Of a DNA stretch of 64,000 nucleotides, positions 32,307-41,013 are shown piece after piece. The notes under the pieces are model-generated. The model saw only the letters and a list, made by a program, of their open reading frames with translations. It ran no database searches and had not been told where the DNA came from. Position 1 is the first letter of the stretch. Each line of letters opens with the position of its first letter. The translations under genes and the position numbers were made by a program. Source of the DNA: Streptomyces violens (GTDB taxonomy: Bacteria; Actinomycetota; Actinomycetes; Streptomycetales; Streptomycetaceae); contig NZ_JOBH01000010.1 of NCBI RefSeq assembly GCF_000717745.1, positions 372,001 through 436,000 of the forward strand, written 5' to 3'.

Positions 32307-33169
32307 GCGCGGCCGCCGACGGCCCCTGTACCGCCGTCACCTCCTACGACGACCTGGTGGCCGGCGTGCTGGCCGGCGCCTACGGGCCCGATCCCGCCGA
32401 GCGGCGGATCTCCACGGCCTTCAGCACCCGGCAGGCCGTCCGCCACGCCGGGCGCGCCGGCGGCTACCGCAACGAAGTGCTCAGCCTGCGGCTGGGCGCG
32501 GCGGTCGGCTCCTGCGCGGTCGAGCCCGGCGCGCTGACCGATGAGGCCGTCGAGGCGTGCGTCGGCGCCGATGTCGCCGAGCTGCTGGCGCACGAGCTGC
32601 TGCCGGTGCGGGTGGCGGCGCTGGACGCGTACCTGATGGACGCCCTGCCGCACGGGACGGCGAGCGGCGCCCGGCCGTTCCCGCTGCCCGCCGGCAGCTC
32701 GCTGGAGAAGTCCCGCGCCCGGGCGCGCGCCGTCGTGGAGCTGATCGACGCGCCTCCCGGGGCGCGAGTGCTCGTCGTCGGCGTCGTCAACTCCCTGCTG
32801 GAGGCGCTGCGCGAGCGCGGCCTGACGTATGTGCCGTGCGACCTCAAGGGCGGTACGACGGAGTGGGGCGAGCCGGTCGTCACCGACGCGCTCGCCGAGC
32901 TGGACCGCTGCGACGCGGTGCTCGCCTCCGGCATGACACTGGGCAACGGCAGCTTCGAGGCGCTGCGGGCGCACGCCGCCGCGCACGGCACGCCGCTGGT
33001 GATGTTCGCGCAGACCGGCAGCGCGGTGCTGCCGCGGTTCCTCGGGGCCGGGGTGAGTGCGGTGTGTGCCGAGCCGTACCCGTTCTTCTGGCTGGACGGC
33101 GGGCCGGGGATCATCCACCGGTACCGTGCCGTCGGCGCCGCGACCGCCGTCTCCGGAGCCGCCGCATGA
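32303..33169 (+). CDS. Rossmann-like DUF364/DUF4213-type protein
   Basis: 288 residues. An N-terminal enolase-N-like half (DUF4213-like: FSTRQAVRHAGRAGGYRNEV) is followed by a Rossmann-like domain with GARVLVVGVVNSLLEALRER, then DAVLASGMTLGNGSFEALR and VMFAQTGSAVLP. This pattern matches the DUF364 family described as putative heavy-metal chelation proteins. ATGA overlaps join it to both neighbours. In an operon with a metal-type regulator box and an ABC importer, a role in making or handling a metal chelator is plausible, but catalysis has not been shown for the family as far as I know. Confidence 0.8.
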   Translation: MSAAADGPCTAVTSYDDLVAGVLAGAYGPDPAERRISTAFSTRQAVRHAGRAGGYRNEVLSLRLGAAVGSCAVEPGALTDEAVEACVGADVAELLAHELLPVRVAALDAYLMDALPHGTASGARPFPLPAGSSLEKSRARARAVVELIDAPPGARVLVVGVVNSLLEALRERGLTYVPCDLKGGTTEWGEPVVTDALAELDRCDAVLASGMTLGNGSFEALRAHAAAHGTPLVMFAQTGSAVLPRFLGAGVSAVCAEPYPFFWLDGGPGIIHRYRAVGAATAVSGAAA

Positions 33170-34275
33170 CCACGGCCGTCCTGCCCACCACCGCCAATCC
33201 GCAGCTGCTCGGCCTGCTCGGCCGCACCCCGCTCGCCCGGATCACCACCGCACTGCCCTGCCCGCACCCCGGCTTCTGGGCCAAGCTCGAAGGGCTCGGC
33301 GCGGGCGGCATGAAGGCGCGGGCCGCGGTGTCGATGCTGCTGGGCGCGAAGGAGCGCGGCGAACTCCGGCCCGGTGCACCGGTCGTGGAGTCCACCTCCG
33401 GCACCCTCGGCGTCGGCCTGGCCTTCGCGGGACAGGCCCTCGGTCACCCCGTCGTGCTGGTCGGCGACACCGAACTGGAGCCGTCCATACGGCAGTTGCT
33501 GCGGACGTACGGCGTCCGGCTGGAGCTGGTGGACCGGCCGGCGGCCGAGGGCGGCTGGCAGGCCGCGCGGCTGGCCCGGCTGCGCGCCCTGCGCGCCGAA
33601 CTCCCCGACGCCTACTGGCCCGACCAGTACAACAACCCCGACAACATCGCCGGTTACGCCTCGCTCGCCGCCGAGATCGCCGCCGACCTGGACCACCTCG
33701 ACGTACTCGTGTGCAGCGTCGGCACCGGAGGGCACAGCGCGGGCATCGTCGGGCCGCTGCGCCGGCACTGGCCGGGCCTGCGGCTGATCGGCGTGGACGC
33801 CACCGGCTCCACGATCTTCGGGCAGCCCGCCCGGCCCCGCCTCATGCGCGGCCTCGGCAGCAGCATCCACCCGCGCAACGTCGCCTACGAGGCGTTCGAC
33901 GAGGTGCACTGGGTCGGCCCGGCCGAGTCCGCCGACGCCTGCCGCCGGCTGGCCGCCGGCAACTTCGTCAGCGGCGGCTGGAGCACGGGCGCGGTCGCGC
34001 TGGTCGCCGCCTGGGCGGCCCGTATCCACCCGGGCGCGGTCGTCGCCACCGTCTTCCCCGACGGGCCGCAGCGCTACCTCGGCACCGTCTACGACGACGA
34101 CTTCGCCGCCGCGCACGGGCTGGACCTGGCCACCGCGGCCACCCGGCCCGTCGAGATCCCGCACCCCCGGGCAGCGGAGGCCACCGGCTGGACGCGCTGC
34201 CGGACGGTCGCCGACCCGCTCGCCGCCCCCGCCCCGATTCCCCCACGCCCCACTCCCTGGGAAGGGACCCCGTGA
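33166..34275 (+). CDS. PLP-dependent cysteine-synthase-fold enzyme
   Basis: 369 residues. The fold-type II PLP family shows GRTPLARITTA, probable Schiff-base Lys in GAGGMKARAAVSM, the phosphate loop VESTSGTLGVGLAFAG (usual SGNTG replaced by SGTLG) and VLVCSVGTGGHSAGI. Related enzymes (SbnA) build 2,3-diaminopropionate for siderophores, others make cysteine or beta-substituted alanines. The product here is probably an amino-acid building block. A Pro-rich tail (about 345-369) ends the protein. Coupled to both neighbours by ATGA/GTGA overlaps. Confidence 0.85.
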   Translation: MTTAVLPTTANPQLLGLLGRTPLARITTALPCPHPGFWAKLEGLGAGGMKARAAVSMLLGAKERGELRPGAPVVESTSGTLGVGLAFAGQALGHPVVLVGDTELEPSIRQLLRTYGVRLELVDRPAAEGGWQAARLARLRALRAELPDAYWPDQYNNPDNIAGYASLAAEIAADLDHLDVLVCSVGTGGHSAGIVGPLRRHWPGLRLIGVDATGSTIFGQPARPRLMRGLGSSIHPRNVAYEAFDEVHWVGPAESADACRRLAAGNFVSGGWSTGAVALVAAWAARIHPGAVVATVFPDGPQRYLGTVYDDDFAAAHGLDLATAATRPVEIPHPRAAEATGWTRCRTVADPLAAPAPIPPRPTPWEGTP

Positions 34276-35372
34276 AGCTCAGCCAGCGCACCGTACGGCT
34301 CCGGCTCACCGAGCCGCTGCGCATCTCCCGCTCGACCATGGCGGCCCGCGACGCCGTCTGGCTCGCCATCGAACACCAAGGACAGCGCGGCTACGGCGAG
34401 GCCGTGGCCAGTACGTACTACAACCTCGACGCCGAGACCATCGGACGGCTGCTCAGCGAGACCGCCCTCGAACTCGCCCGTTTCGACGGGCCGGAGTCGG
34501 CGCTCGACGCGCTGCGCGAGGGCGCCCTGCCCGCGCCGAACACTCCGCCCGCCGTGACCGCCGCCGTCGAGTCGGCCCTGCTGGACCTCGTCGGCAAGCG
34601 CGCCGACATACCCGTGCACCGGCTCCTCGGAGCGCAGGAAGCACCCTGGGCCGCTACCGCGCGCACCATCGGCATCGGCTCCCGCCGCGCCGCCGGGGAG
34701 GAGGCCGGGCGGCTGGCCCGGCACGGCTTCTCCGTCATCAAGGTCAAGGCCGGCTCGCCCGACCCCGAGGACGACCTGGAACGCGTACTCGCGGTGCGCG
34801 AGGCGGCGCCGTACGCCCGGCTGCTGCTGGATCCCAACGGTGCCTGGACCACCGCACAGGCCGCGGCCCTGCTGCCCCGGTACGCCGACCTCGGCGTCGA
34901 GTCCGTCGAACAGCCCATCGCGCCCGGCCGCCCCGAAGCGCTGGCCCGACTCGCCGAACGCTCGCCGATACCCGTCATCGCCGACGAGGACGCGGTCGGC
35001 TTCGAGGACGCCCGGCGGCTCGTCGGCCGGGTGCACGGCATCAACGTCAAGCTCGCCAAGTGCGGTGGCGTGCACGCGGCACTGCGCATCGCCGAACTGA
35101 TCGCGGGCAGCGGCACCGAGCTGATGCTCGGCTGCCTGACCGCCAGCTCGCTCGGCCTCGCCCCCGCCGTCCACCTCGCCGACCGCGCCCGCTGGGCCGA
35201 CCTCGACGGCCATCTGCTGCTCGCCCACGACCCGTGGACCGGCATCGGCGGCACCGACGGCACCGTCCGGGCCGGGCGGCAGCCGGGCCTCGGCGTGCGG
35301 CCGGTCCGCCACACCGACCTGCCCGACGGGACGGCCGCACCGGCCGGCCTCGTCCAGGAGGTGCCGCGATGA
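34272..35372 (+). CDS. Enolase-superfamily enzyme, dipeptide-epimerase-like
   Basis: 366 residues. C-terminal enolase/MR barrel motifs are FSVIKVKAG (catalytic K-x-K), LLLDPNGAW (metal Asp), VESVEQPI (metal Glu), IPVIADEDA (metal Asp) and INVKLAKCGGVHAA (second catalytic Lys). This set defines the L-Ala-D/L-Glu and related dipeptide epimerases, which invert a dipeptide C-alpha. Coupling to an ATP-grasp ligase suggests that the ligase's dipeptide product is epimerised. The GTG start overlaps the upstream stop. Confidence 0.9.
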   Translation: MKLSQRTVRLRLTEPLRISRSTMAARDAVWLAIEHQGQRGYGEAVASTYYNLDAETIGRLLSETALELARFDGPESALDALREGALPAPNTPPAVTAAVESALLDLVGKRADIPVHRLLGAQEAPWAATARTIGIGSRRAAGEEAGRLARHGFSVIKVKAGSPDPEDDLERVLAVREAAPYARLLLDPNGAWTTAQAAALLPRYADLGVESVEQPIAPGRPEALARLAERSPIPVIADEDAVGFEDARRLVGRVHGINVKLAKCGGVHAALRIAELIAGSGTELMLGCLTASSLGLAPAVHLADRARWADLDGHLLLAHDPWTGIGGTDGTVRAGRQPGLGVRPVRHTDLPDGTAAPAGLVQEVPR

Positions 35373-36637
35373 AGAGAACCTGGCGCGAGATGCGCGGCTT
35401 CCCGCTCGCCATCCGCCTGCTGCTGGTCAACCAGCTCGGCGTCAACACCGGCTTCTACCTGCTCATCCCGTACCTCGCGGTGCACCTGGGCGAGGACCTG
35501 GGCTTGTCGGCCGCGGTCGTCGGCATCGTGCTCGGCGTCCGCAACCTCAGCCAGCAGGGCCTGTTCCTCATCGGCGGCTCGGCCGCCGACCGGCTCGGCG
35601 CGCGCGGCGTCATCATCGCGGGCTGCGCCCTGCGCACCGTCGGCTTCGCGCTCTTCGCGCTCGGCGACGGGCTGGCCGTGCTGCTCGCCGCCTCCGTGCT
35701 CAGCGGACTGGCCGGCGCGCTGTTCAATCCGGCCGTGCGCGCCTACCTGGCGCAGGAGGCGGGCGACCGCAAGGCCGAGGCGTTCGCCCTGTTCAACGTC
35801 TTCGCGACCACCGGCGCGCTGGTCGGCCCGCTGCTCGGTTCAGCGCTGCTGCTGGTCGACTTCCGGGCCTCCGCGCTCACCGCCGCCGCGATCTTCGCCG
35901 TACTGACCGCGGCCCAGGCCGCCGTGCTGCCCGCCCGTACCGCCGTCCCCACCAAGAACTCCGTCCTCGGCGACTGGCGCGAGGTCGTCGGCAACCGGGT
36001 CTTCCTGGCCTTCTCGCTCGCCATGGTCGGCATGTTCACCATGGAGAACCAGCTCTACCTGCTGCTCCCGGACGGCGCCCGGCGGGCCACCGGCTGGGAC
36101 GGCGCGGCCGGCATCGTCTTCCTGGTCGGTACCGTCGCCAACCTCACCCTCCAGCTCCGCGTGACGCGCGCCCTGAAGGACCGCGGCAGCCGGTCCCGCT
36201 GGATCACCGCCGGACTCGGCCTGATGGGCCTCGCGTTCGTGCCCCCGATGGCCGTCGCGGGGCTGACCGGGCCGCCCGGCAGCCTGGGCACCGCGGCGCT
36301 GCGCGCGCTGCCCGTACTGGCCGGGGCCCTGTTGCTCTACCTGGGCGTGATGATCGCCCAGCCGTTCGTGATGGAGCTGATCCCCGACTTCGGCCGCGCC
36401 GAGCTGACCGGTACCTACTTCGGCCTGTTCTACGTCGTCTCCGGCATCGCGGCGGCCGTCGGCAACACCGTCGTCGGCTGGGCCATGGACGCGGGCGGGC
36501 AGGCCGGCGCGGGCTGGCTGCCGTGGGCTTGCTGCCTGGCCTTCGGGCTGGTCTCCGCCGCGGGCGTGGGCTGGCTGCACCGGCTGCGTGCGCTGCCGGA
36601 GCGGACGCCCGCCGGACCGGTGGCGGTGGCCGCGTGA
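35369..36637 (+). CDS. MFS exporter, probable metallophore efflux pump
   Basis: 422 residues with twelve predicted helices. Features include GGSAADRLGARGVIIAG (motif A-like loop 2-3), LSGLAGALFNPAVRAYLAQE and FVMELIPDFGRAELTGTYFG. It resembles the MdtH-like/CntE-like small-molecule exporters. In a cluster pairing biosynthesis with an ABC importer, an exporter of the product is expected. ATGA overlap with the epimerase gene. Confidence 0.9.
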   Translation: MKRTWREMRGFPLAIRLLLVNQLGVNTGFYLLIPYLAVHLGEDLGLSAAVVGIVLGVRNLSQQGLFLIGGSAADRLGARGVIIAGCALRTVGFALFALGDGLAVLLAASVLSGLAGALFNPAVRAYLAQEAGDRKAEAFALFNVFATTGALVGPLLGSALLLVDFRASALTAAAIFAVLTAAQAAVLPARTAVPTKNSVLGDWREVVGNRVFLAFSLAMVGMFTMENQLYLLLPDGARRATGWDGAAGIVFLVGTVANLTLQLRVTRALKDRGSRSRWITAGLGLMGLAFVPPMAVAGLTGPPGSLGTAALRALPVLAGALLLYLGVMIAQPFVMELIPDFGRAELTGTYFGLFYVVSGIAAAVGNTVVGWAMDAGGQAGAGWLPWACCLAFGLVSAAGVGWLHRLRALPERTPAGPVAVAA

Positions 36638-37446
36638 AGACATCGAAGGGACCCGCCGTGAGCAGCGGAAACCTGCTGACCGACAACCCGGAGCTGTACG
36701 AGGCCCGGTTCCCCGACACCGACCGGCTGGCCGGGCGCTGGGCCGCGGACTGCCTGCGCCGGTACGGCTCCGGGCCGCGCGTCCTGGACATCGGCTGCGG
36801 CACCGGGCGCGACGCCGCGTATCTGCACGGCACCGGCCGCTCCGTCGTCGGAGCCGACCTGTCCGAGGCGATGCTGACGTATGCCCGTACGCACCACCCC
36901 GGGCCTGCGTACGTACCTGCCGACCTGCGCGGCTTCCGCTTCCCCGAGCGGTCCTTCGACGCCGTCGTCTGCCTGGACAGCGCGCTGCTGTACTGCCACA
37001 CCAACGACGACCTCGACGGCTTCCTCGCCTCCTGCCGGCGGAGCCTGGCACCCGGCGGGCTGCTCGTCGCCGAGATGCGCAACGGCGCCTTCTTCCTGGG
37101 CCGTACCGAACTCCTCGACGCCCCCGCCGTCTCCGGCTTCACCTGGCAGGGGACCACGTACACCGCCACCACCACCCTCACCGTCGACCGCGCCGCGCAG
37201 CTGCTGCGCCGCACCCGCGTGTGGACCGCCGAGGGCATGGCGCCGCACGAGCAGCGCTCCGCGTGGCGGCTGCTCCTCCCGCAGGAGCTGCGGTACGTGC
37301 TCGCCGCGCACGGCTTCGAGGTGCTGGCGCTGTACGACGGGCCGGGGCCGCGCACCGAGCCCGCCTGGCAGGAGGGCGACGCGCCGGGCGCGCGCCTGGA
37401 CGCCGACCGGCTGCACCTCATCGCCCGCCTGACGCCGACTGCCTGA
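36634..37446 (+). CDS. Class I SAM-dependent methyltransferase
   Basis: 270 residues. Motif I is VLDIGCGTGRDAAYL, followed by ADLSEAMLTYAR (acidic loop), FDAVVCLDSALLYC (motif IV) and LAPGGLLVAEM (motif VI). GTG 36634 overlaps the upstream stop (GTGA); GTG 36658 with AAGGGA upstream is an alternative start 24 bp later. Probably tailors the cluster's small molecule by N- or O-methylation. Confidence 0.88.
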   Translation: MKTSKGPAVSSGNLLTDNPELYEARFPDTDRLAGRWAADCLRRYGSGPRVLDIGCGTGRDAAYLHGTGRSVVGADLSEAMLTYARTHHPGPAYVPADLRGFRFPERSFDAVVCLDSALLYCHTNDDLDGFLASCRRSLAPGGLLVAEMRNGAFFLGRTELLDAPAVSGFTWQGTTYTATTTLTVDRAAQLLRRTRVWTAEGMAPHEQRSAWRLLLPQELRYVLAAHGFEVLALYDGPGPRTEPAWQEGDAPGARLDADRLHLIARLTPTA

Positions 37447-37523
37447 AGCCGACTTCCCGACGCTGCCCGCTGCTTGACGCCGCCCACCGCTTGACGAACC
37501 GCTCGTATCCGGAGGACACCGCC

Positions 37524-39113
37524 ATGCCCCACGCTCCCCTCGACGACTCCCGCTTCCCCGGCCTGCGCCGCCGGGGATTCCTCGCAGCCGCCGGCGGCGT
37601 GGCCGGGCTCGGCGCCCTCGCCCTCGCCGGGTGCGGTGGCCCCGGCTCCGGTGCCGCAGCGGGCGGCGACGGCAAGCCCCGGCGCGGCGGCACGCTGCGC
37701 GCCGCGTTCGCCGGCGGCGGCGCGAGCGAGACCCTCGACCCGCACCGCACCAACCTCTTCGCCGACGCGGCCAGAGCCAAGGCCCTCTTCGACAAGCTCG
37801 CCGACCAGGGCGCCGACCTCTCCGCGCAGCCGCGCCTCGCCGCCTCCTGGGAACCCAACGACGGCCTGGACCGCTGGCGGGTGAAGCTGCGCAAGGCCAC
37901 CTTCCACGACGGGAAGCCGGTGACCGCCGCCGACGTCCTCTACAGCTACCGCCGCATCGCCGACCCGAAGGAGGCGTTCCGCGCCAAGGCGTCCCTGGAG
38001 CCCATCGACCTCAAGGCGAGCCGGGCCGTCGACGACCGCACGGTCGAATTCGTCCTGAAGCGCCCCACCGCCGAATTCCCCAATGTGCTCGCCGCGTTCG
38101 GCGCGTACATCGTTCCCGAGGGCGCGCGGGACTTCGACAAGAAGCCCATCGGCAGCGGCCCGTTCCGCTTCGTCTCCTTCGCTCCCGGCCGGTCCGCCGT
38201 CGTCGAGCGGTACGACGAGTACTGGGACGGCGCCCCGCACCTGGAGCGGCTGGAGTTCGTGATCGCCAACGAGGAGTCGGCGCGCGTCAACGCCCTCCTG
38301 GGCGGCCAGGTCGAGTACGCCCACGAGCTCAACCCGACCACCGCCCGCGCGCACGAGGGCAAGGGCCAGGTGGAGATCGTCCGGCTGCGCAACAGCGCCA
38401 TGCAGGCGTTCGCGATGAAGACCGACCGGGCGCCGTTCGACGACAAGCGGGTGCGCGAGGCGTTCTTCCTGATCGCCGACCGCGAGGAGCTGGTCAAGGG
38501 CGCGCTGTCCGGCGCCGGCGAGATCGGCAACGACCTCTTCGGCAAGGGGTACGAGTACTACGCCGACGGCCTGCCGCAGCGCGCCCAGGACCTGGACAAG
38601 GCCCGCCACCTGCTGAAGAAGGCCGGCGTCGAGGGCCTGAAGGTCACCCTGGACACCTCACCCGTCGCCGCCGGCTTCACCGAGGCCGCGTCCATCTTCC
38701 GCGACCAGGCCGCCAAGGCCGGCGTGCACGTGAAGGTCGAGGTGGGCAGCAAGGACACCTTCTGGACCGACACCCTCGACTCCGGGACGCTCGCCAGCTA
38801 CCGCTCCGGCGCCATGCCCATCGAGTCCCACATCTCCCAGCGCCTGCTCACCGACTCCACCACCAACGCCACCCAGTGGCACCACAAGGACTTCGACGCG
38901 CTCTACCAGCAGGCCCAGTCCACCAAGGACAAGAAGGACCGGGCGGCGGTCTACGAGCGGATGCAGCGCCGGCTGTACGCCGAGGGCGGCTTCCTGGTCT
39001 GGGGCTTCGCCGACTGGATCCTCGGCATGGCCAAGAACGTCCGCGGCGTCGCGCACGACGCGCCCGCCAACACCCTGGACTGGGCCCGCTTCGACAAGGT
39101 GTGGCTGGCGTGA
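37524..39113 (+). CDS. ABC transporter substrate-binding lipoprotein, Opp/Nik family
   Basis: 529 residues. The Tat-like start with RRRGFLAAAGG is followed by a lipobox LALAGC (lipidated Cys about 38). The mature part shows SBP_bac_5 motifs: PRLAASWEPNDGLDRWRVKL, LRKATFHDGKPVTAADVLYS, PIGSGPFRF and YDEYWDGAPHLERLEFVI. Strong ribosome site GGAGG at 37511. It is separated from the biosynthesis part by 77 bp and may have extra expression. Expected to bind the metal-chelator complex or a peptide. Confidence 0.93.
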   Translation: MPHAPLDDSRFPGLRRRGFLAAAGGVAGLGALALAGCGGPGSGAAAGGDGKPRRGGTLRAAFAGGGASETLDPHRTNLFADAARAKALFDKLADQGADLSAQPRLAASWEPNDGLDRWRVKLRKATFHDGKPVTAADVLYSYRRIADPKEAFRAKASLEPIDLKASRAVDDRTVEFVLKRPTAEFPNVLAAFGAYIVPEGARDFDKKPIGSGPFRFVSFAPGRSAVVERYDEYWDGAPHLERLEFVIANEESARVNALLGGQVEYAHELNPTTARAHEGKGQVEIVRLRNSAMQAFAMKTDRAPFDDKRVREAFFLIADREELVKGALSGAGEIGNDLFGKGYEYYADGLPQRAQDLDKARHLLKKAGVEGLKVTLDTSPVAAGFTEAASIFRDQAAKAGVHVKVEVGSKDTFWTDTLDSGTLASYRSGAMPIESHISQRLLTDSTTNATQWHHKDFDALYQQAQSTKDKKDRAAVYERMQRRLYAEGGFLVWGFADWILGMAKNVRGVAHDAPANTLDWARFDKVWLA

Positions 39114-40117
39114 GCGGCACCGAAGCGCTGCGCGGTACCGGTATGGGTACCGGTACCGCGCACGGCACCGGCCTGCGTGCCTGGGTGGTCCGCAGGCTGC
39201 TGCTCGGCGCCGGCCAGACCGTGGCCGTCGTCCTGCTGGTCTTCGCTCTCACCGAGGCGCTGCCCGGGGACGCGGCCGTGGCCCTCGCGGGCGACCAGCC
39301 CGACCCGGCCCGCGTCGCGGCCATCCGCGAGGCCCTGCACCTGGACCGGCCGGCCCACGAACGCCTCGTCGCGTGGGCGGGCGGCCTCCTCCACGGCGAC
39401 CTCGGCACCTCCCTGGCCTCCGGCCGCCCGGTCGCCACGTACCTCGCGAACGGCTTCGGCCCGACCCTGCTGCTCGCGGCCCTGACGGTCGCGCTGCTGA
39501 TACCGGTCTCCGTCGGCCTCGGCGTGCTCGCCGCGCGCCGCGAGGGCAGGTTCGCCGACCGCCTCATCAGCTCCGCGACCCTGGGCGTCTACGCCGTACC
39601 GGAATTCGCCCTCGGCGTCCTCCTCGTCACGGTCTTCGCGCTCAACCTGGGCTGGCTGCCGCCGACCGCCGTCGGCTACGGCACCGACCTGCTCGCCCAC
39701 CCCGCCGCGCTCGTCCTCCCGGTCCTCGTCCTGCTCGCCCGGCCGGTGTGCTCGCTGGCCCGGCTGGTCCGGGCCGGGATGATCGACGCGCTGGCGTCGC
39801 CGTACGCCGCACAGGCCCGCCGGTACGGCATCGCGGGCGCGCGCGTGCGGTACCTGCACGCCCTGCCCAACGCCCTCGCGCCCGCGGCACAACAGCTCGC
39901 GCGCACGATCGACTGGCTGCTGTGCGGCGTCATCGTCGTCGAGGCGCTGTTCGTGATCCCCGGCCTCGGCACGGTCCTGATGAACGCCGTCGCCGAGCGC
40001 GACGTCCCCGTCATCCAGGGCCTGGCGGTGGTCTTCGGGCTCACCGCCGTCGTCCTGAACCTCGGCGCGGACCTGGTGGCGCGCCGGTTCACGCCACGAG
40101 CGGCGGTGGCCGCATGA
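39110..40117 (+). CDS. ABC transporter permease, Opp/Nik family (DppB/NikB type)
   Basis: 335 residues. N-terminal Gly/Thr extension, then six helices with the DppB pattern (ALPGDAAVALAG with DPARVAAIREALHLDRP, and the EAA-type loop AGMIDALASPYAAQARRYGI). GTG overlaps the upstream stop (GTGA). Forms the heterodimer with the next permease. Confidence 0.93.
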   Translation: MSGTEALRGTGMGTGTAHGTGLRAWVVRRLLLGAGQTVAVVLLVFALTEALPGDAAVALAGDQPDPARVAAIREALHLDRPAHERLVAWAGGLLHGDLGTSLASGRPVATYLANGFGPTLLLAALTVALLIPVSVGLGVLAARREGRFADRLISSATLGVYAVPEFALGVLLVTVFALNLGWLPPTAVGYGTDLLAHPAALVLPVLVLLARPVCSLARLVRAGMIDALASPYAAQARRYGIAGARVRYLHALPNALAPAAQQLARTIDWLLCGVIVVEALFVIPGLGTVLMNAVAERDVPVIQGLAVVFGLTAVVLNLGADLVARRFTPRAAVAA

Positions 40118-40156
40118 AGCTCCGTACGACTACGAGCGGCGGTGGCCGCATGAAGC
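40097..40156. repeat. 24-bp direct repeat spanning the second permease start
   Basis: CGAGCGGCGGTGGCCGCATG and the following AAGC occur at 40097-40120 and again at 40133-40156, 36 bp apart and in frame. The duplication yields two possible ATG starts (40114 and 40150) and adds about twelve residues to the N-terminus. Confidence 0.9.
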
Positions 40157-41013
40157 CCCGCACGATCACGGCCCGCCGCGGGTGGGGCCGCTTCGCGCTC
40201 GCCCTCCTGATCACCGGCGTACCGCTGCTGATCGCCCTTCTCGGCCCGCTGTTCGCGGGTGAACCCGGCCCCCGCGGCGCCTCCTTCACCCTCGGCGGCG
40301 GGCACTGGGCCGGCACCGACTTCGTCGGCCGGGACGTTTGGCGGCAGGTGCTGCTCGGCGGCCGTACGGTGGTGCTCACCGCGCTGTCCGCGACCGCGCT
40401 GGCCTACGTGGTGGCCCTGCCGCTCGGCCTCATGAGCGCGCTGACCCACCGCGGCTGGCTCGAAGAGCTCCTGATGCGCCCGCTGGACGTCCTCCTCGCG
40501 GTCCCGTCCCTGCTCCTGATCCTGCTCGCCGCGGCGGTCTTCTCGCCCGGCGCCGCGGGGCTCGCGCTGCTCGTGGCGCTGGTCAACATCCCGGACGCGG
40601 CCCGCATCATCCGCGCCACCGCGGCCGAGGCGGCCGCACGCCCCGCCGTCGAGGCGCTGCGGATGCAGGGCGAGTCATGGTGGCGGATGGCCGTGGGCTA
40701 CGTCGGCCGCTCGGCCCTGCGCACCCTCGCCGCGGACGCCGGGACCCGGCTGACCGGCGTCCTGTACCTCGTGGCCACCGCCGCCTTCCTGGGCGTCGGC
40801 GTGGCCCCGGACGCCGCCGACTGGGCGGTGATGGTCGACCGCAACCGCACGGGCCTGTTCGTCCAGCCCTGGGCCGTCGTCCTGCCCGCCGTACTGATCG
40901 TCGCCCTGACCATGGGCGGCAACCTGCTCTTCGACGCGGCACTGACGGGGCGGGGGCAGCGTCGGACACCGCGCCGCGAGCCGCTGCCGGCACGAAAGGA
41001 AATCCGCACGTGA
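40114..41013 (+). CDS. ABC transporter permease, Opp/Nik family (DppC/NikC type)
   Basis: 299 residues from ATG 40114, which overlaps the previous stop; ATG 40150, inside the duplicated segment, gives 287. Six helices, WAGTDFVGRDVWRQVLLGGR (DppC-type signature), and an EAA-type loop ATAAEAAARPAVEALRMQGE. Next to the DppB-type permease and coupled to the ATPase by GTGA. Confidence 0.93.
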   Translation: MKLRTTTSGGGRMKPRTITARRGWGRFALALLITGVPLLIALLGPLFAGEPGPRGASFTLGGGHWAGTDFVGRDVWRQVLLGGRTVVLTALSATALAYVVALPLGLMSALTHRGWLEELLMRPLDVLLAVPSLLLILLAAAVFSPGAAGLALLVALVNIPDAARIIRATAAEAAARPAVEALRMQGESWWRMAVGYVGRSALRTLAADAGTRLTGVLYLVATAAFLGVGVAPDAADWAVMVDRNRTGLFVQPWAVVLPAVLIVALTMGGNLLFDAALTGRGQRRTPRREPLPARKEIRT

